Source of the DNA: Streptomyces sp. NBC_01481
GTDB lineage: Bacteria > Actinomycetota > Actinomycetes > Streptomycetales > Streptomycetaceae
Direction of reading: 5' to 3'
DNA length: 64,000 nucleotides
Assembly (NCBI RefSeq): GCF_026339995.1
Contig: NZ_JAPEPT010000005.1
Location: 558,001-622,000, forward strand
Every line of letters starts with the position of its first letter. Position 1 is the first letter of the stretch. Under the pieces are notes generated by a model, which was given only the letters and a program-made list of their open reading frames with translations, made no database searches and was not told where the DNA came from. The translations under genes were made by a program, and so were the position numbers. Shown here piece by piece: positions 1 to 8,870 of this stretch.

Positions 1-1
1 C

Positions 2-745
2 GAGGACCAGGTCATGGCCGCAAGCCCCTGCAAGCGGATCACGCTCCCGTCCATGCCGGACGAGGAGATCACTCCGCCGACCGTCGCGCAGGTCAATGCG
101 ATGGCCGGTGTCATGCCGCCGTACATCCGCGCCGCGATCGTCGTACTGGCCGGATCAGGCTTGTGTATAGGCGAGTTGCTCGGCCTGCAGGTCTCGGACG
201 TCGACTTCAAGAACGGCACCATCCGCGTCGAGCGCCAGCGTCTCCAATCGGGCCTGATCGGTCCGCCGAAGACCGGCAAGTCCCGGCGCACGGTTCCGGT
301 CGGAGAGGTTGTCACGGACGCGCTCCTCGCGCATCTCGCTGCACGGCCCTCGAAAGAGTGGCTGTTCACCATGGAGGAGGGCAAACCCCTCAACTACCGT
401 CGCTGGAAGACCGAATGGAACTGCGCCCGTCGCGCGCTCCAGGCGGCGGAGAACGAGGCGGCCGAGCGTGAGGGCCGCAAGCCCGTCGCGCTGCCGCACA
501 TGGTGACCCACGATCTGGGGCACGTCTACGCCTCCGCCCTCATCGCGGGCGGGGCGAGCGTCAAGCAGGTCCAGATGGTCCTCGGCCATGCGTCCGCGGT
601 CATCACCCTGCCTATCTACGCGCACCTGTGGCCGGGGGAAGAAGACCGCACCCGATCCGTCATGGACGCCGTTATCGGCGGCCTGCGGACCGGGTGCGGA
701 CCGGTAGGCGATTCGACCCACGAAAGCGCAGGTCAGGCGGCCTAG
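2..745 (+). pseudogene. C-terminal part of a decayed tyrosine recombinase (integrase)
   Basis: The reading frame is open from the window edge, so the true start lies upstream; numbering here uses the ATG at 14. What is visible is the catalytic half of an actinobacterial phage/ICE-type tyrosine integrase: helix motif near residues 48-58, a PKTGKSRRT beta-hairpin Lys (about residue 86), the HxLxH region at 166-170, LGH at 190-192 and Tyr202 before HLWP. Two of the family's essential arginines are changed: the first Arg (SGLRIGE in relatives) is Cys51 (codon TGT) and the HxLR Arg is Gly169 (GGG). His166, His192 and Tyr202 remain. With both active-site arginines lost, the enzyme should not recombine, so I call it a pseudogene although the frame is uninterrupted. 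It ends 7 bp from the convergent sodN stop; no tRNA or obvious att site is visible. Confidence 0.8.
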
Positions 746-752
746 GCAAAGA

Positions 753-1148
753 TCAGGCCTTCTTGGTCTCCCAGAAGATCTTGTCGATCTGGGCGATGTA
801 GTCCAGCGCCTTCTGGCCGGTCGCCGGGTCCGTCGATGCCTTCGCGGCCGACAGCGCCTTGAGGGCGTCGTTGACCAGCTGGTGCAGCTCGGGGTACTTC
901 TCGAAGTGCGGCGGCTTGAAGTAGTCGCTCCACAGCACCGAGACGTGGTGCTTGGCGAGCTCCGCGCGCTGCTCCTTGATGACCGTGGCGCGGGCCCGGA
1001 AGTGCGGGTCCTCGTTGGCCTGGAACTTCTCCTGGACGGCCTTGACCGACTCGGCCTCGATACGGGCCTGGGCCGGGTCGTAGACACCGCAAGGCAGGTC
1101 GCAGTGGGCGCTGACCTTCACCTTCGGGGCAAACAGGCGGGAGAGCAT
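753..1148 (-). CDS. sodN: Nickel-containing superoxide dismutase
   Basis: NiSOD dismutates superoxide to oxygen and hydrogen peroxide in the cytoplasm. The 131-residue product has the usual family length. Residues 1-14 are a short leader; the mature protein begins at His15 with the nickel-hook sequence HCDLPCGVY, which supplies the N-terminal His, Cys2, Cys6 and Tyr9 of the mature enzyme. The rest is the expected four-helix bundle. The start ATG (1146-1148) is preceded by a GAAGGA ribosome-binding site. It is divergent from sodX, whose product should remove the leader. In S. coelicolor this gene responds to nickel through Nur and a sodF-derived small RNA that pairs near the sodN start; I could not see a clear Nur box in 1149-1298. 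Confidence 0.97.
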   Translation of the reverse strand: MLSRLFAPKVKVSAHCDLPCGVYDPAQARIEAESVKAVQEKFQANEDPHFRARATVIKEQRAELAKHHVSVLWSDYFKPPHFEKYPELHQLVNDALKALSAAKASTDPATGQKALDYIAQIDKIFWETKKA

Positions 1149-1298
1149 TGAGCTGTCCTTCCTCGTGATCGTCTTCTCAGGTGGGACATTACTCCGTGAG
1201 AGACGTGTTTTCGCGAGTGCCCCCTAGGGCTTAGGACAAAAGTCCAGGGTCAGTATGGGACTGGTGGGCGAACATACCGTGGGACTCGGAGGTGGCGG

Positions 1299-1718
1299 AT
1301 GACCGATCAGGGGCGGGAGCCGAAAGTGCCGTTCGGGGTCGCCGAGGTGACAGGTCCTTCCATGTACCCGACGCTCAAGCACGGGGATCAACTGCTGGTG
1401 CACTACGGCGCGGAGGTGCGGTCCGGCGACGTTGCCGTGCTGCGTCATCCGCTCCAGCAGGACCTGCTCATCGTCAAGCGGCTCGTCGAGCGGCGCGAGG
1501 ACGGCTGGTGGGTGCTCGGTGACAATCCGGGGGCGGAGGGGGACAGCCGGCTGTTCGGCACGGTGCCCCATGAGCTCCTCCTGGGGCGGGTACGCGGCAG
1601 GTACCGGCCGCTCGCGCGGGATCAGCGATCCGTGCGCGGGGTCGCCGCGTGGGCGTTCTCGGCGGTGAGGCCGGTGCTGTCCGACCGTTCCGTCTCGAGG
1701 CGCTTGCGGGCGCGGTAG
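1299..1718 (+). CDS. sodX: Nickel-type SOD maturation peptidase SodX
   Basis: A small S26 (signal-peptidase-like) serine protease of 139 residues that is thought to cut the SodN leader, freeing the N-terminal His needed for nickel binding. The catalytic Ser21 lies in GPSMYPTL and the general-base Lys60 in IVKR; the downstream GDNP...GDSR box is at about residues 73-82. No membrane anchor is evident, which fits a cytoplasmic maturation role. The ATG follows GGAGGT with good spacing. The gene is divergent from sodN (150-bp spacer) and its last 97 bp overlap the end of the convergent CGNR-type gene. Confidence 0.93.
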   Translation: MTDQGREPKVPFGVAEVTGPSMYPTLKHGDQLLVHYGAEVRSGDVAVLRHPLQQDLLIVKRLVERREDGWWVLGDNPGAEGDSRLFGTVPHELLLGRVRGRYRPLARDQRSVRGVAAWAFSAVRPVLSDRSVSRRLRAR

Positions 1719-2251
1719 GCGGCCACGTTGGCGCGCGTCGCGCAGCGGTCCGAGCAGTAGCGTCGGGAGCGGTTGGTCGAGGTGTCCAGATAGGCGTTGC
1801 GGCACGGCGCTGCCTGGCACAGGCCGAGCCGGTCGACTCCGTACTCGGTCAGATGGAACGCGAGCCCCATCGCGGCGATCGCGGCGTACCCCGCTGTCGC
1901 GTTGGACGGATGCTCGGCCAGGTGCATGTGCCACTTGGGCCGGCCGTCCTCGTCCCGGTAGTCGTGGCCGGAGATCTGCGGGTTGACCGGGAACTCGAGC
2001 AGCAATGAGTTGAGCAGGTCGACCGCCTGGGTCTCGTCGCCCGCGTCGGCCGCGGTGAAGACCGCGCGCAGCCTTGCCCGTACGGACCGGAAACGGGTGA
2101 CGTCCGCGTCGGTGGCGCGCCGCGCGGCCTGGGCGGAAACGCCGAAGAGATCCCGGACGGCCTCGACCGAGGTGAGGGAGTCCTTGTTGCGGGCCGGCTC
2201 CTCGGTGTTGACCAGGCGCACGGCATAGTCCGAGTAATGGGCCAGTTCCAC
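1622..2251 (-). CDS. CGNR zinc-finger transcriptional regulator
   Basis: A 209-residue protein with the two-part layout of the CGNR (ABATE plus zinc finger) family: an N-terminal all-helical/beta region (residues 1-135) and a C-terminal treble-clef-like finger with Cys145, Cys150, Cys166 and Cys170 followed by an Arg-rich helix (AAYRARKR). The signature usually read as CGNR is CATR here (170-173). Members are predicted stress- or metabolite-responsive DNA-binding proteins. The gene is divergent from the methyltransferase at 2335 and overlaps sodX tail-to-tail by 97 bp, so transcripts of the two genes are antisense over that stretch. The target is unknown. Confidence 0.85.
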   Translation of the reverse strand: MELAHYSDYAVRLVNTEEPARNKDSLTSVEAVRDLFGVSAQAARRATDADVTRFRSVRARLRAVFTAADAGDETQAVDLLNSLLLEFPVNPQISGHDYRDEDGRPKWHMHLAEHPSNATAGYAAIAAMGLAFHLTEYGVDRLGLCQAAPCRNAYLDTSTNRSRRYCSDRCATRANVAAYRARKRLETERSDSTGLTAENAHAATPRTDR

Positions 2252-2319
2252 TTGTAGTCCTTACCGTGGCGGTCTAGGGTCGGCGTAACAGCTGCTATAG
2301 CTTCGAGGGTATTACGGAC

Positions 2320-2329
2320 GGGGGGGGGG
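2320..2329. repeat. Run of ten G bases before a start codon
   Basis: A homopolymer of ten G residues ends five bases before the GTG start of the methyltransferase gene, exactly where the ribosome-binding site should be. It can serve as a purine-rich binding site, but its length also makes it prone to slippage, which would alter the Shine-Dalgarno spacing. Confidence 0.9.
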
Positions 2330-2334
2330 TTCCG

Positions 2335-3096
2335 GTGTCGGAGACGATGACGGGAGCAGACTGGCGGGCCTGGCAGCAGAGCTGGGACCGGCAGCAGGAG
2401 TGGTACATGCCCGATCGCGAGGAGCGGTTCCGGGTGATGCTCGACATGGTCGAGGCGCTGGTGGGACCCGAGCCCCGGGTGCTGGACCTCGCGTGCGGTA
2501 CGGGAAGTATCACGGACCGGCTCTTGCGCCGGTTCCCGAAGGCCACAAGTACCGGGGTCGATCTGGACCCCGCTCTGTTGACCATCGCCCGGGGCTACTT
2601 CGAGGGCGACGAGCGGGTCGCCTTCGTGACGGCCGATCTCAAGGACCCCGACTGGGTGACCGAGCTGCCGTACGACTCGTACGACGCGGTCCTCACCGCC
2701 ACCGCCCTGCACTGGCTGCGCAGCGGACCGCTGGCCACGCTCTACGGACAGATCGCCGGGCTCGTGCGCGAAGGCGGAGTCCTCATGAACGCCGACCACA
2801 TGATCGACCGCGACACCCCCCGCATCAACGCCGCCGAACGCGCCCAGCGCCACGCCCAGATGGACCGGGCCAGGGACGCGGGCGCGCTCGACTGGTCCGA
2901 GTGGTGGGCACTGGCCGCCAAGGACCCCGTGCTCGCCGGACCGACCGCCGAGCGCTACGAGATCTACGGCGAGCACGCCGACGGGGAGATGCCCTCCATA
3001 CGCTGGCACGCCGAGACGCTGCGGAACGCCGGATTCGGGGAGGCCCGGGCCGTTTGGGCCTCGCCCTCCGACACGCTGCTGCTGGCCGTGAAGTAG
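2335..3096 (+). CDS. Class I SAM-dependent methyltransferase
   Basis: A 253-residue Rossmann-fold methyltransferase. SAM motif I is VLDLACGTG at 49-57, the acidic ribose-binding Asp follows in TGVDLDP (about 68-73), and a motif IV-like stretch DAVLTATALHWL is near residues 119-130. The substrate is not predictable: the ALHW segment resembles small-molecule or trans-aconitate-type methyltransferases. The GTG start is immediately downstream of a ten-G run. A strong hairpin terminator follows at 3123-3163. It is divergent from the CGNR regulator, which may control it, but this is only suggested by position. Confidence 0.88.
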   Translation: MSETMTGADWRAWQQSWDRQQEWYMPDREERFRVMLDMVEALVGPEPRVLDLACGTGSITDRLLRRFPKATSTGVDLDPALLTIARGYFEGDERVAFVTADLKDPDWVTELPYDSYDAVLTATALHWLRSGPLATLYGQIAGLVREGGVLMNADHMIDRDTPRINAAERAQRHAQMDRARDAGALDWSEWWALAAKDPVLAGPTAERYEIYGEHADGEMPSIRWHAETLRNAGFGEARAVWASPSDTLLLAVK

Positions 3097-3122
3097 CCCG
3101 GCTGTCAGCGACACGGCACAGC

Positions 3123-3163
3123 GGAAAGGGCGGTACGGACACCAGGTCCGTACCGCCCTTTCC
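3123..3163. terminator. Bidirectional hairpin terminator
   Basis: A perfect 18-bp stem (3123-3140 with 3146-3163) and a five-base loop lie between the convergent ends of the methyltransferase and the ABC importer operon. There is no long T-run, as is usual in Streptomyces terminators. Confidence 0.85.
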
Positions 3164-3182
3164 GTGCTGCTTAAGTGGCTGC

Positions 3183-3944
3183 TCAAAGGACCTTCGAGAG
3201 GAAGGCCTTGGTGCGGTCGTGCTGAGGGTTGTTCAGGACGTCGCGGGGGTGGCCGGACTCGACCACGACGCCGTCGTCCATGAACACCAGCGCATCGCCG
3301 ACCTCACGCGCGAAGCCCATCTCGTGCGTGACGACGATCATCGTCATGCCTTCCTCGGCGAGGCCGCGCATCACGTCGAGGACCTCGCCCACCAGCTCAG
3401 GGTCGAGCGCCGAGGTGGGCTCGTCGAAGAGCATCAGCTTCGGCTCCATCGCCAGCGCACGAGCGATGGCGACACGCTGCTGCTGACCGCCTGAGAGCTG
3501 GGTCGGGTAGTGCTTGCCCTTGTCGCCCAGGCCCACGCGGTCGAGCAGACGCTCGGCACGCGCACGGGCCACGGCCTTGGACTCGCCCTTGACCTGTATC
3601 GGCGCCTCCATGACGTTGGCGAGCGCGGTCATGTGCGGGAAGAGGTTGAAGCGCTGGAAGACCATGCCGATGTCCCGGCGCTGGGACGCGACCTCGCTGT
3701 CCTTGAGCTCGTAGAGCTTTTCGCCCTTCTGCCGGTACCCCACCAGCTGGCCGTCGACCGAGAGCCGGCCGGCGTTGATCTGCTCCAGGTGGTTGATGCA
3801 CCGCAGGAACGTGGACTTGCCGGAGCCGGACGGGCCGACCAGGCAGAACACCTCCTGCGGAGCGACCTCCAGATCGATGCCCTTGAGGACGTGGGCCAGA
3901 CCGTACGACTTGTGTACGCCCTCGGCCTTCACCATGGCGGTCAT
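3183..3944 (-). CDS. ABC transporter ATPase, polar amino acid (glutamate) importer
   Basis: The 253-residue ATP-binding subunit of a polar amino-acid uptake system. Walker A GPSGSGKST is at 37-45, the signature LSGGQQQR at 150-157, Walker B LMLFDE at 170-175 with the catalytic Glu, and the switch His207 in VTHEMG. The ATG at 3942-3944 is one base after the permease stop (TGA-c-ATG), so translation is coupled; a longer open frame upstream lies inside the permease gene and was not used. It closes a three-gene operon in the order binding protein, fused-type permease, ATPase. Relatives such as GluA/GlnQ energise glutamate or glutamine uptake; the exact substrate is inferred. Confidence 0.93.
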   Translation of the reverse strand: MTAMVKAEGVHKSYGLAHVLKGIDLEVAPQEVFCLVGPSGSGKSTFLRCINHLEQINAGRLSVDGQLVGYRQKGEKLYELKDSEVASQRRDIGMVFQRFNLFPHMTALANVMEAPIQVKGESKAVARARAERLLDRVGLGDKGKHYPTQLSGGQQQRVAIARALAMEPKLMLFDEPTSALDPELVGEVLDVMRGLAEEGMTMIVVTHEMGFAREVGDALVFMDDGVVVESGHPRDVLNNPQHDRTKAFLSKVL

Positions 3945-3945
3945 G

Positions 3946-4896
3946 TCACACCCCCCTGGGGCTGCTGCGGAGGAACAGGTTCTTCTTGGCCTTCTGCCAC
4001 GGCGTGAGCGGCAGCTGGCGCAGCGAACCACGTGCGTAATACCGCTCCACATAGTACTGGCCGACGCTGAACACGCTGGTCAGAGCCAGGTACCAGACCG
4101 AAGCCACGAGCAGCATCTCCATGACCGCGAAGGACGTGGAGCCGATGTTCTGCGCCGCGCGCAGCAGCTCGGTGTACTGCACAGCGGACACCAGCGAGGA
4201 GGTCTTGAGCAGGTTGATGAACTCGTTGCCGGTCGGCGGCACGATCACCCGCATCGCCTGCGGAAGAACGATCCGCCGCATGGTCTTGCTGCTGGACATG
4301 CCCAGGGCGTGCGAGGCCTCGGTCTGGCCCTCGTCGACCGACTGGATGCCGGCCCGGACGATCTCGGCCATGTACGCGCCCTCGTTCAGCCCCAGGCCCA
4401 GCAGGGCCACGACGAACGGGGTCATCACGTCGACCATCTCGTCCTTGTAGAACCCGAGGTTCAGGACGGGGAAGATCAGCGCGAGGTTGAACCACAGCAG
4501 CAGCTGCACGAACACCGGAGTGCCGCGGAAGAACCAGATGTACAGCCAGGCCACCGCACCGGTCACCGGGTTCTTCGAAAGCCGCATGACGGCGAAGACG
4601 ACACCCAGCACCAGGCCGATGAGCATCGACAGCACGCTGATCAGCAGCGTGTGCCACATGCCGGTGACGATCCGGTCGTCGAAGATGAAGTCCCCGACGG
4701 TGTCCCAGTTGACGTCACCCTGCGAGAACGAATAGACCAGCAGGGCCAGCAGCGCCAGGACGACGACGCCGCTGATCCAGCGGCCCCAGTGCCGTACCGG
4801 GATGGCCTTGATCTGCTCAGGGTGGGATGCAACCTTGACGACCGCCGAGTCCTTGGGTGGCTCGTCGGCGGGCGTCTTGTCGAACTTGTCAGTCAC
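3946..4896 (-). CDS. ABC transporter permease, His/Glu/Gln/Arg/opine family
   Basis: A 316-residue inner-membrane permease. After a charged cytoplasmic N-terminus (1-38) there is a first membrane helix at about 41-57 and then the usual permease core from about residue 80. The ATPase-docking EAA loop is near 193-214 (EASHALGMS...IVLPQAM). The single permease gene implies a homodimeric channel, unlike systems with two permease genes. It sits 43 bp after the binding-protein gene and one base before the ATPase start. The N-terminal extension is longer than in Gram-negative HisM-type proteins but common in actinobacteria. Confidence 0.92.
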   Translation of the reverse strand: MTDKFDKTPADEPPKDSAVVKVASHPEQIKAIPVRHWGRWISGVVVLALLALLVYSFSQGDVNWDTVGDFIFDDRIVTGMWHTLLISVLSMLIGLVLGVVFAVMRLSKNPVTGAVAWLYIWFFRGTPVFVQLLLWFNLALIFPVLNLGFYKDEMVDVMTPFVVALLGLGLNEGAYMAEIVRAGIQSVDEGQTEASHALGMSSSKTMRRIVLPQAMRVIVPPTGNEFINLLKTSSLVSAVQYTELLRAAQNIGSTSFAVMEMLLVASVWYLALTSVFSVGQYYVERYYARGSLRQLPLTPWQKAKKNLFLRSSPRGV

Positions 4897-4939
4897 AGTG
4901 ACTGCCCTTCAGTGGAACGCTTTGAGACGGACGCCAGGA

Positions 4940-5899
4940 TTACTTGCCGGCGTTGATGGTCGCCTCGGTGACGGCGCTGTTCTTGACGTCCCACTTTTCC
5001 AGGATCTTGGTGTACTCGCCGTTCTTGATGATCGCGTTCAGGGCTTCCTTGAGCGCGTCGCGCAGCTGGGCGTTGTCCTTGTCGACGGCGATGCCGAACG
5101 GGCCGGCCTCGGTCTGGTTGCCCGCGACCTCGAAGTCGTTGCCGCCGCCCGCGGTCTTCGCGATGTACGCGGAGACCGGGTAGTCGTTGAGGTCGGCGAC
5201 CGCGCCGCCGGACTTCACGCGGGTCTGGGCCTCGGCGTCGGTGTCGAACGCCTCGATGGTGAGCTTGCCCTTGCCGTCCTTGGTGCACTTGGCGGCCTGG
5301 GTCTTGAAGGTGTTCTCGTACGTCGTGCCGCGCTGGACGGCCACCTTCTTGCCGCACAGGTCGACGAGCGACTGGATGTTCTCCGGGTTGCCCTTCTTGA
5401 CCAGGAGCGAGACACCGGAGGTGAAGTAGTCGACGAAGTCGACGCCCTCGCCGACCTTCTTGCCCGTGTCGTCCAGACCCTGCTGGCGGGCCTTGGTGTC
5501 GCTCATGGCGGACATGACGAGGTCCTGGCGACCGGTGTTCAGCGACGAGATCAGGCCGTCGAAGGTGCCGTTGGTGAACTGGAACGAGACGCCCAGCTCC
5601 TTGCCGAGAGCGGCGGCGATGTCGGGGTCGATACCGACGATCTTGCCGCCCTCCTCGAACTCCATGGGCGCGTAGGCGGCGTCGGTGCCGACCTTGATCA
5701 CCTTCGAGTCCTGGTACTTCTGGGGCAGCTTGTCGAAGAGCGCTGCACTGCTCGCCGTTGTGCCCTTGGTCTCCTTGGAGCCCTCGGCCGTCTGGTCACC
5801 ACAGGCGGTGAGCATCAGTGACCCGGCGACCGCGATCGCGCCGACCGCGGCGATCCGGGCCCTGGTAGCGGTCGTACGACAGGTGTTGCTTGCGGTCAT
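4940..5899 (-). CDS. Amino-acid ABC transporter substrate-binding lipoprotein
   Basis: The solute receptor of the importer, a family 3 (SBP_bac_3) protein of 320 residues. A signal peptide (positively charged start, hydrophobic 16-29) ends in the lipobox LTAC with Cys33 as the lipidated residue, so the protein is anchored outside the membrane. The mature part starts with a Ser/Thr-rich linker, then the family pattern VGTDAAYAPMEF and NTGRQDLVMS typical of GluB/FliY-type binding proteins. The ATG at 5897-5899 is chosen because GGAGGATC stands just upstream; an in-frame start 96 bp earlier has no such site. It is the promoter-proximal gene of the operon. Confidence 0.93.
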   Translation of the reverse strand: MTASNTCRTTATRARIAAVGAIAVAGSLMLTACGDQTAEGSKETKGTTASSAALFDKLPQKYQDSKVIKVGTDAAYAPMEFEEGGKIVGIDPDIAAALGKELGVSFQFTNGTFDGLISSLNTGRQDLVMSAMSDTKARQQGLDDTGKKVGEGVDFVDYFTSGVSLLVKKGNPENIQSLVDLCGKKVAVQRGTTYENTFKTQAAKCTKDGKGKLTIEAFDTDAEAQTRVKSGGAVADLNDYPVSAYIAKTAGGGNDFEVAGNQTEAGPFGIAVDKDNAQLRDALKEALNAIIKNGEYTKILEKWDVKNSAVTEATINAGK

Positions 5900-6428
5900 G
5901 GTCGTGATCCTCCGGCGGATGAGGTGCTGCCATTTAGGACATTTTGAGTCGTTCCACTCATCTTCGAGTGTCGCGACCTTGAGTGTTTTCGGCATCTTGC
6001 CATTCGGACTAGCCCAACCAGGGGGCCAGGCATGTCAAAATCGGGTAACGGGACACCCCCGAAGCTCACGAGGCCGGTACATCAAGGCCGGACCTTTCAC
6101 TGAGATACCTTCTTCCGGCCGGAAAATCTGCGGCCCGACCGGTGCTTCGCACCGGTCTCCGGGTGCGTAGCTGACGTGTCCTGACATGCGGCAATGAGTC
6201 CTGTCAGCAAGCTGATATCGACTCGTCGCCGGGGCCGTCGGTCGGGTAAGAAGGACGCTTACACCCCTCATCCGGGGCTCAGGGCGCGTGTGCGGCGCGC
6301 CCGCGCGTACGTACCTCCCCCGCCGGGCGGGCCAACCGCCGAGGCGGGGCACTTACGCGGTGCCCGCCCACCCCTCCTCAACCAGGAGTGGCCACCCTCA
6401 ACTGATGAAGACTTAAGGGGTCAACAAA
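5900..6428. promoter_or_regulatory. 529-bp intergenic region with candidate operator and hairpin
   Basis: This spacer separates the divergent importer operon and malic enzyme gene and must hold both promoters. Visible elements: an inverted repeat TGAGT-N6-ACTCA (5945-5960) about 45 bp upstream of the importer start, with further TTGAGT and CGAGT half-sites nearby; and a 9-bp perfect hairpin with a TTC loop at 6137-6157. The open frames in the region lack codon bias and I support no gene here. Confidence 0.5.
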
Positions 6429-7646
<1,218 letters not shown>

Positions 7647-7689
7647 CCCGGGCACTGTTGCGGGGCGCGACAGCGCGCCGCCGATGCAT

Positions 7690-7739
7690 CCGTACGGGCC
7701 GTGCGGCACTCCTGAGGGGGTGCGGCACGGCCCGTACGG
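7690..7739. terminator. Hairpin terminator after malic enzyme
   Basis: A perfect 15-bp stem (7690-7704 with 7725-7739) closes a 20-base loop that itself can pair. It lies 43 bp after the malic enzyme stop. Confidence 0.85.
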
Positions 7740-7871
7740 CCGTGTAGCGGAAAAATCTGTGCGAGTTTGCGCCGAACAGGTGGATCGCCCGCCGTCGGCG
7801 CGCGGGACGCGGCGCGTGTCACACCTCTGCGTGGTTCCGTCGCGTCCGGCCGCCGTCCTATCGTCATGGTC

Positions 7872-8837
7872 ATGTTCGCCGCCTACGCAGCCCGCATCGA
7901 CCGTGACGCCCCGCTCAACGGCCTGGAGCTGGGTGAACGCCCGGCCCCCGAGATCCGGCCGGGCTGGAGCACCGTCACCGTCAAGGCCGCCTCGCTCAAC
8001 CACCACGACCTCTGGTCGCTGCGGGGAGTGGGCCTCGCCGAGGACAAGCTCCCGATGATCCTCGGCTGCGACGCCGCGGGCATCGACGAGAACGGCAACG
8101 AGGTGGTCCTCCACTCCGTCATCGGCCAGAGCGGCCACGGCGTCGGGCCCGACGAGCCGCGCTCCATCCTCACCGAGCGTTACCAGGGCACCTTCGCGGA
8201 ACAGGTCTCCGTCCCCACCTGGAACCTGCTGCCCAAGCCCAAGGAGCTCAGTTTCGAACAGGCCGCCTGTCTGCCGACCGCCTGGCTCACCGCGTACCGC
8301 ATGCTCTTCACCAACGCCGGGGTGCGCCCCGGTGACTCGGTCCTCGTCCAGGGCGCGGGCGGTGGCGTCGCCACCGCCGCGATCGTCCTCGGCAAGGCCG
8401 CCGGACTGCGGGTGTACGCGACCAGCCGCGACGAGGCCAAGCGCAAGCGGGCCGTCGAGCTCGGCGCGGAGGAGGCCTATGAGCCCGGCGCACGGCTGCC
8501 GCGGCGCGTGGACGCCGTCATCGAGACCGTCGGCGCCGCCACCTGGTCGCACTCGGTCAAGTCGCTGCGGCCCGGCGGCACGCTGGTGATCTCCGGCGCG
8601 ACCAGCGGCGACCGCCCCTCGCACGCCGAACTGACCCGGATCTTCTTCCTGGAGCTCAAGGTCGTCGGCTCGACGATGGGAACCAAGGACGAGCTGGAGG
8701 ATCTCCTCTCCTTCTGCGGGGCAACGGGCGTACGTCCCGTGATCGACGAGGTCCTGCCGCTGGACCGGGCCCGGGAGGGCTTCGAGAAGATGGCCGCGGG
8801 CGACCTCTTCGGAAAGATCGTGCTGAGGCCCTCTTGA
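7872..8837 (+). CDS. MDR-family zinc-binding dehydrogenase / quinone oxidoreductase
   Basis: A 321-residue medium-chain dehydrogenase/reductase. The N-terminal GroES-like domain covers about 1-115 and includes NHHDLW and GCDAAG; the NAD(P)-binding Rossmann domain begins with VQGAGGGVATAA (about 157-168). The Cys/His set for a catalytic zinc is not obvious, so it may be a zinc-free quinone-oxidoreductase-like member despite the usual annotation. Two ATGs (7866, 7872) are possible and neither has a ribosome-binding site; a -10-like TATCGT at 7859-7864 would place transcription start almost at the 7872 ATG, so the mRNA may be leaderless. Substrate unknown. It is followed after 33 bp by the GH5 gene on the same strand. 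Confidence 0.85.
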   Translation: MFAAYAARIDRDAPLNGLELGERPAPEIRPGWSTVTVKAASLNHHDLWSLRGVGLAEDKLPMILGCDAAGIDENGNEVVLHSVIGQSGHGVGPDEPRSILTERYQGTFAEQVSVPTWNLLPKPKELSFEQAACLPTAWLTAYRMLFTNAGVRPGDSVLVQGAGGGVATAAIVLGKAAGLRVYATSRDEAKRKRAVELGAEEAYEPGARLPRRVDAVIETVGAATWSHSVKSLRPGGTLVISGATSGDRPSHAELTRIFFLELKVVGSTMGTKDELEDLLSFCGATGVRPVIDEVLPLDRAREGFEKMAAGDLFGKIVLRPS

Positions 8838-8870
8838 TGGACCGTCAGGTGCGCTGATGGGATCCGTCCC

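Noticed and set aside
1149..1298. Search for a Nur (nickel) box between sodN and sodX
   Set aside because: No convincing TTGCAA-type inverted repeat was seen; control may act elsewhere or on the mRNA.
1..1300. Attachment site for the integrase element in a tRNA or other target
   Set aside because: No tRNA or repeated sequence could be seen near the integrase end; the element's other side is outside the window.
6035..6352. Small minus-strand open frame upstream of malic enzyme
   Set aside because: No ribosome-binding site, no codon bias and no recognisable protein pattern.
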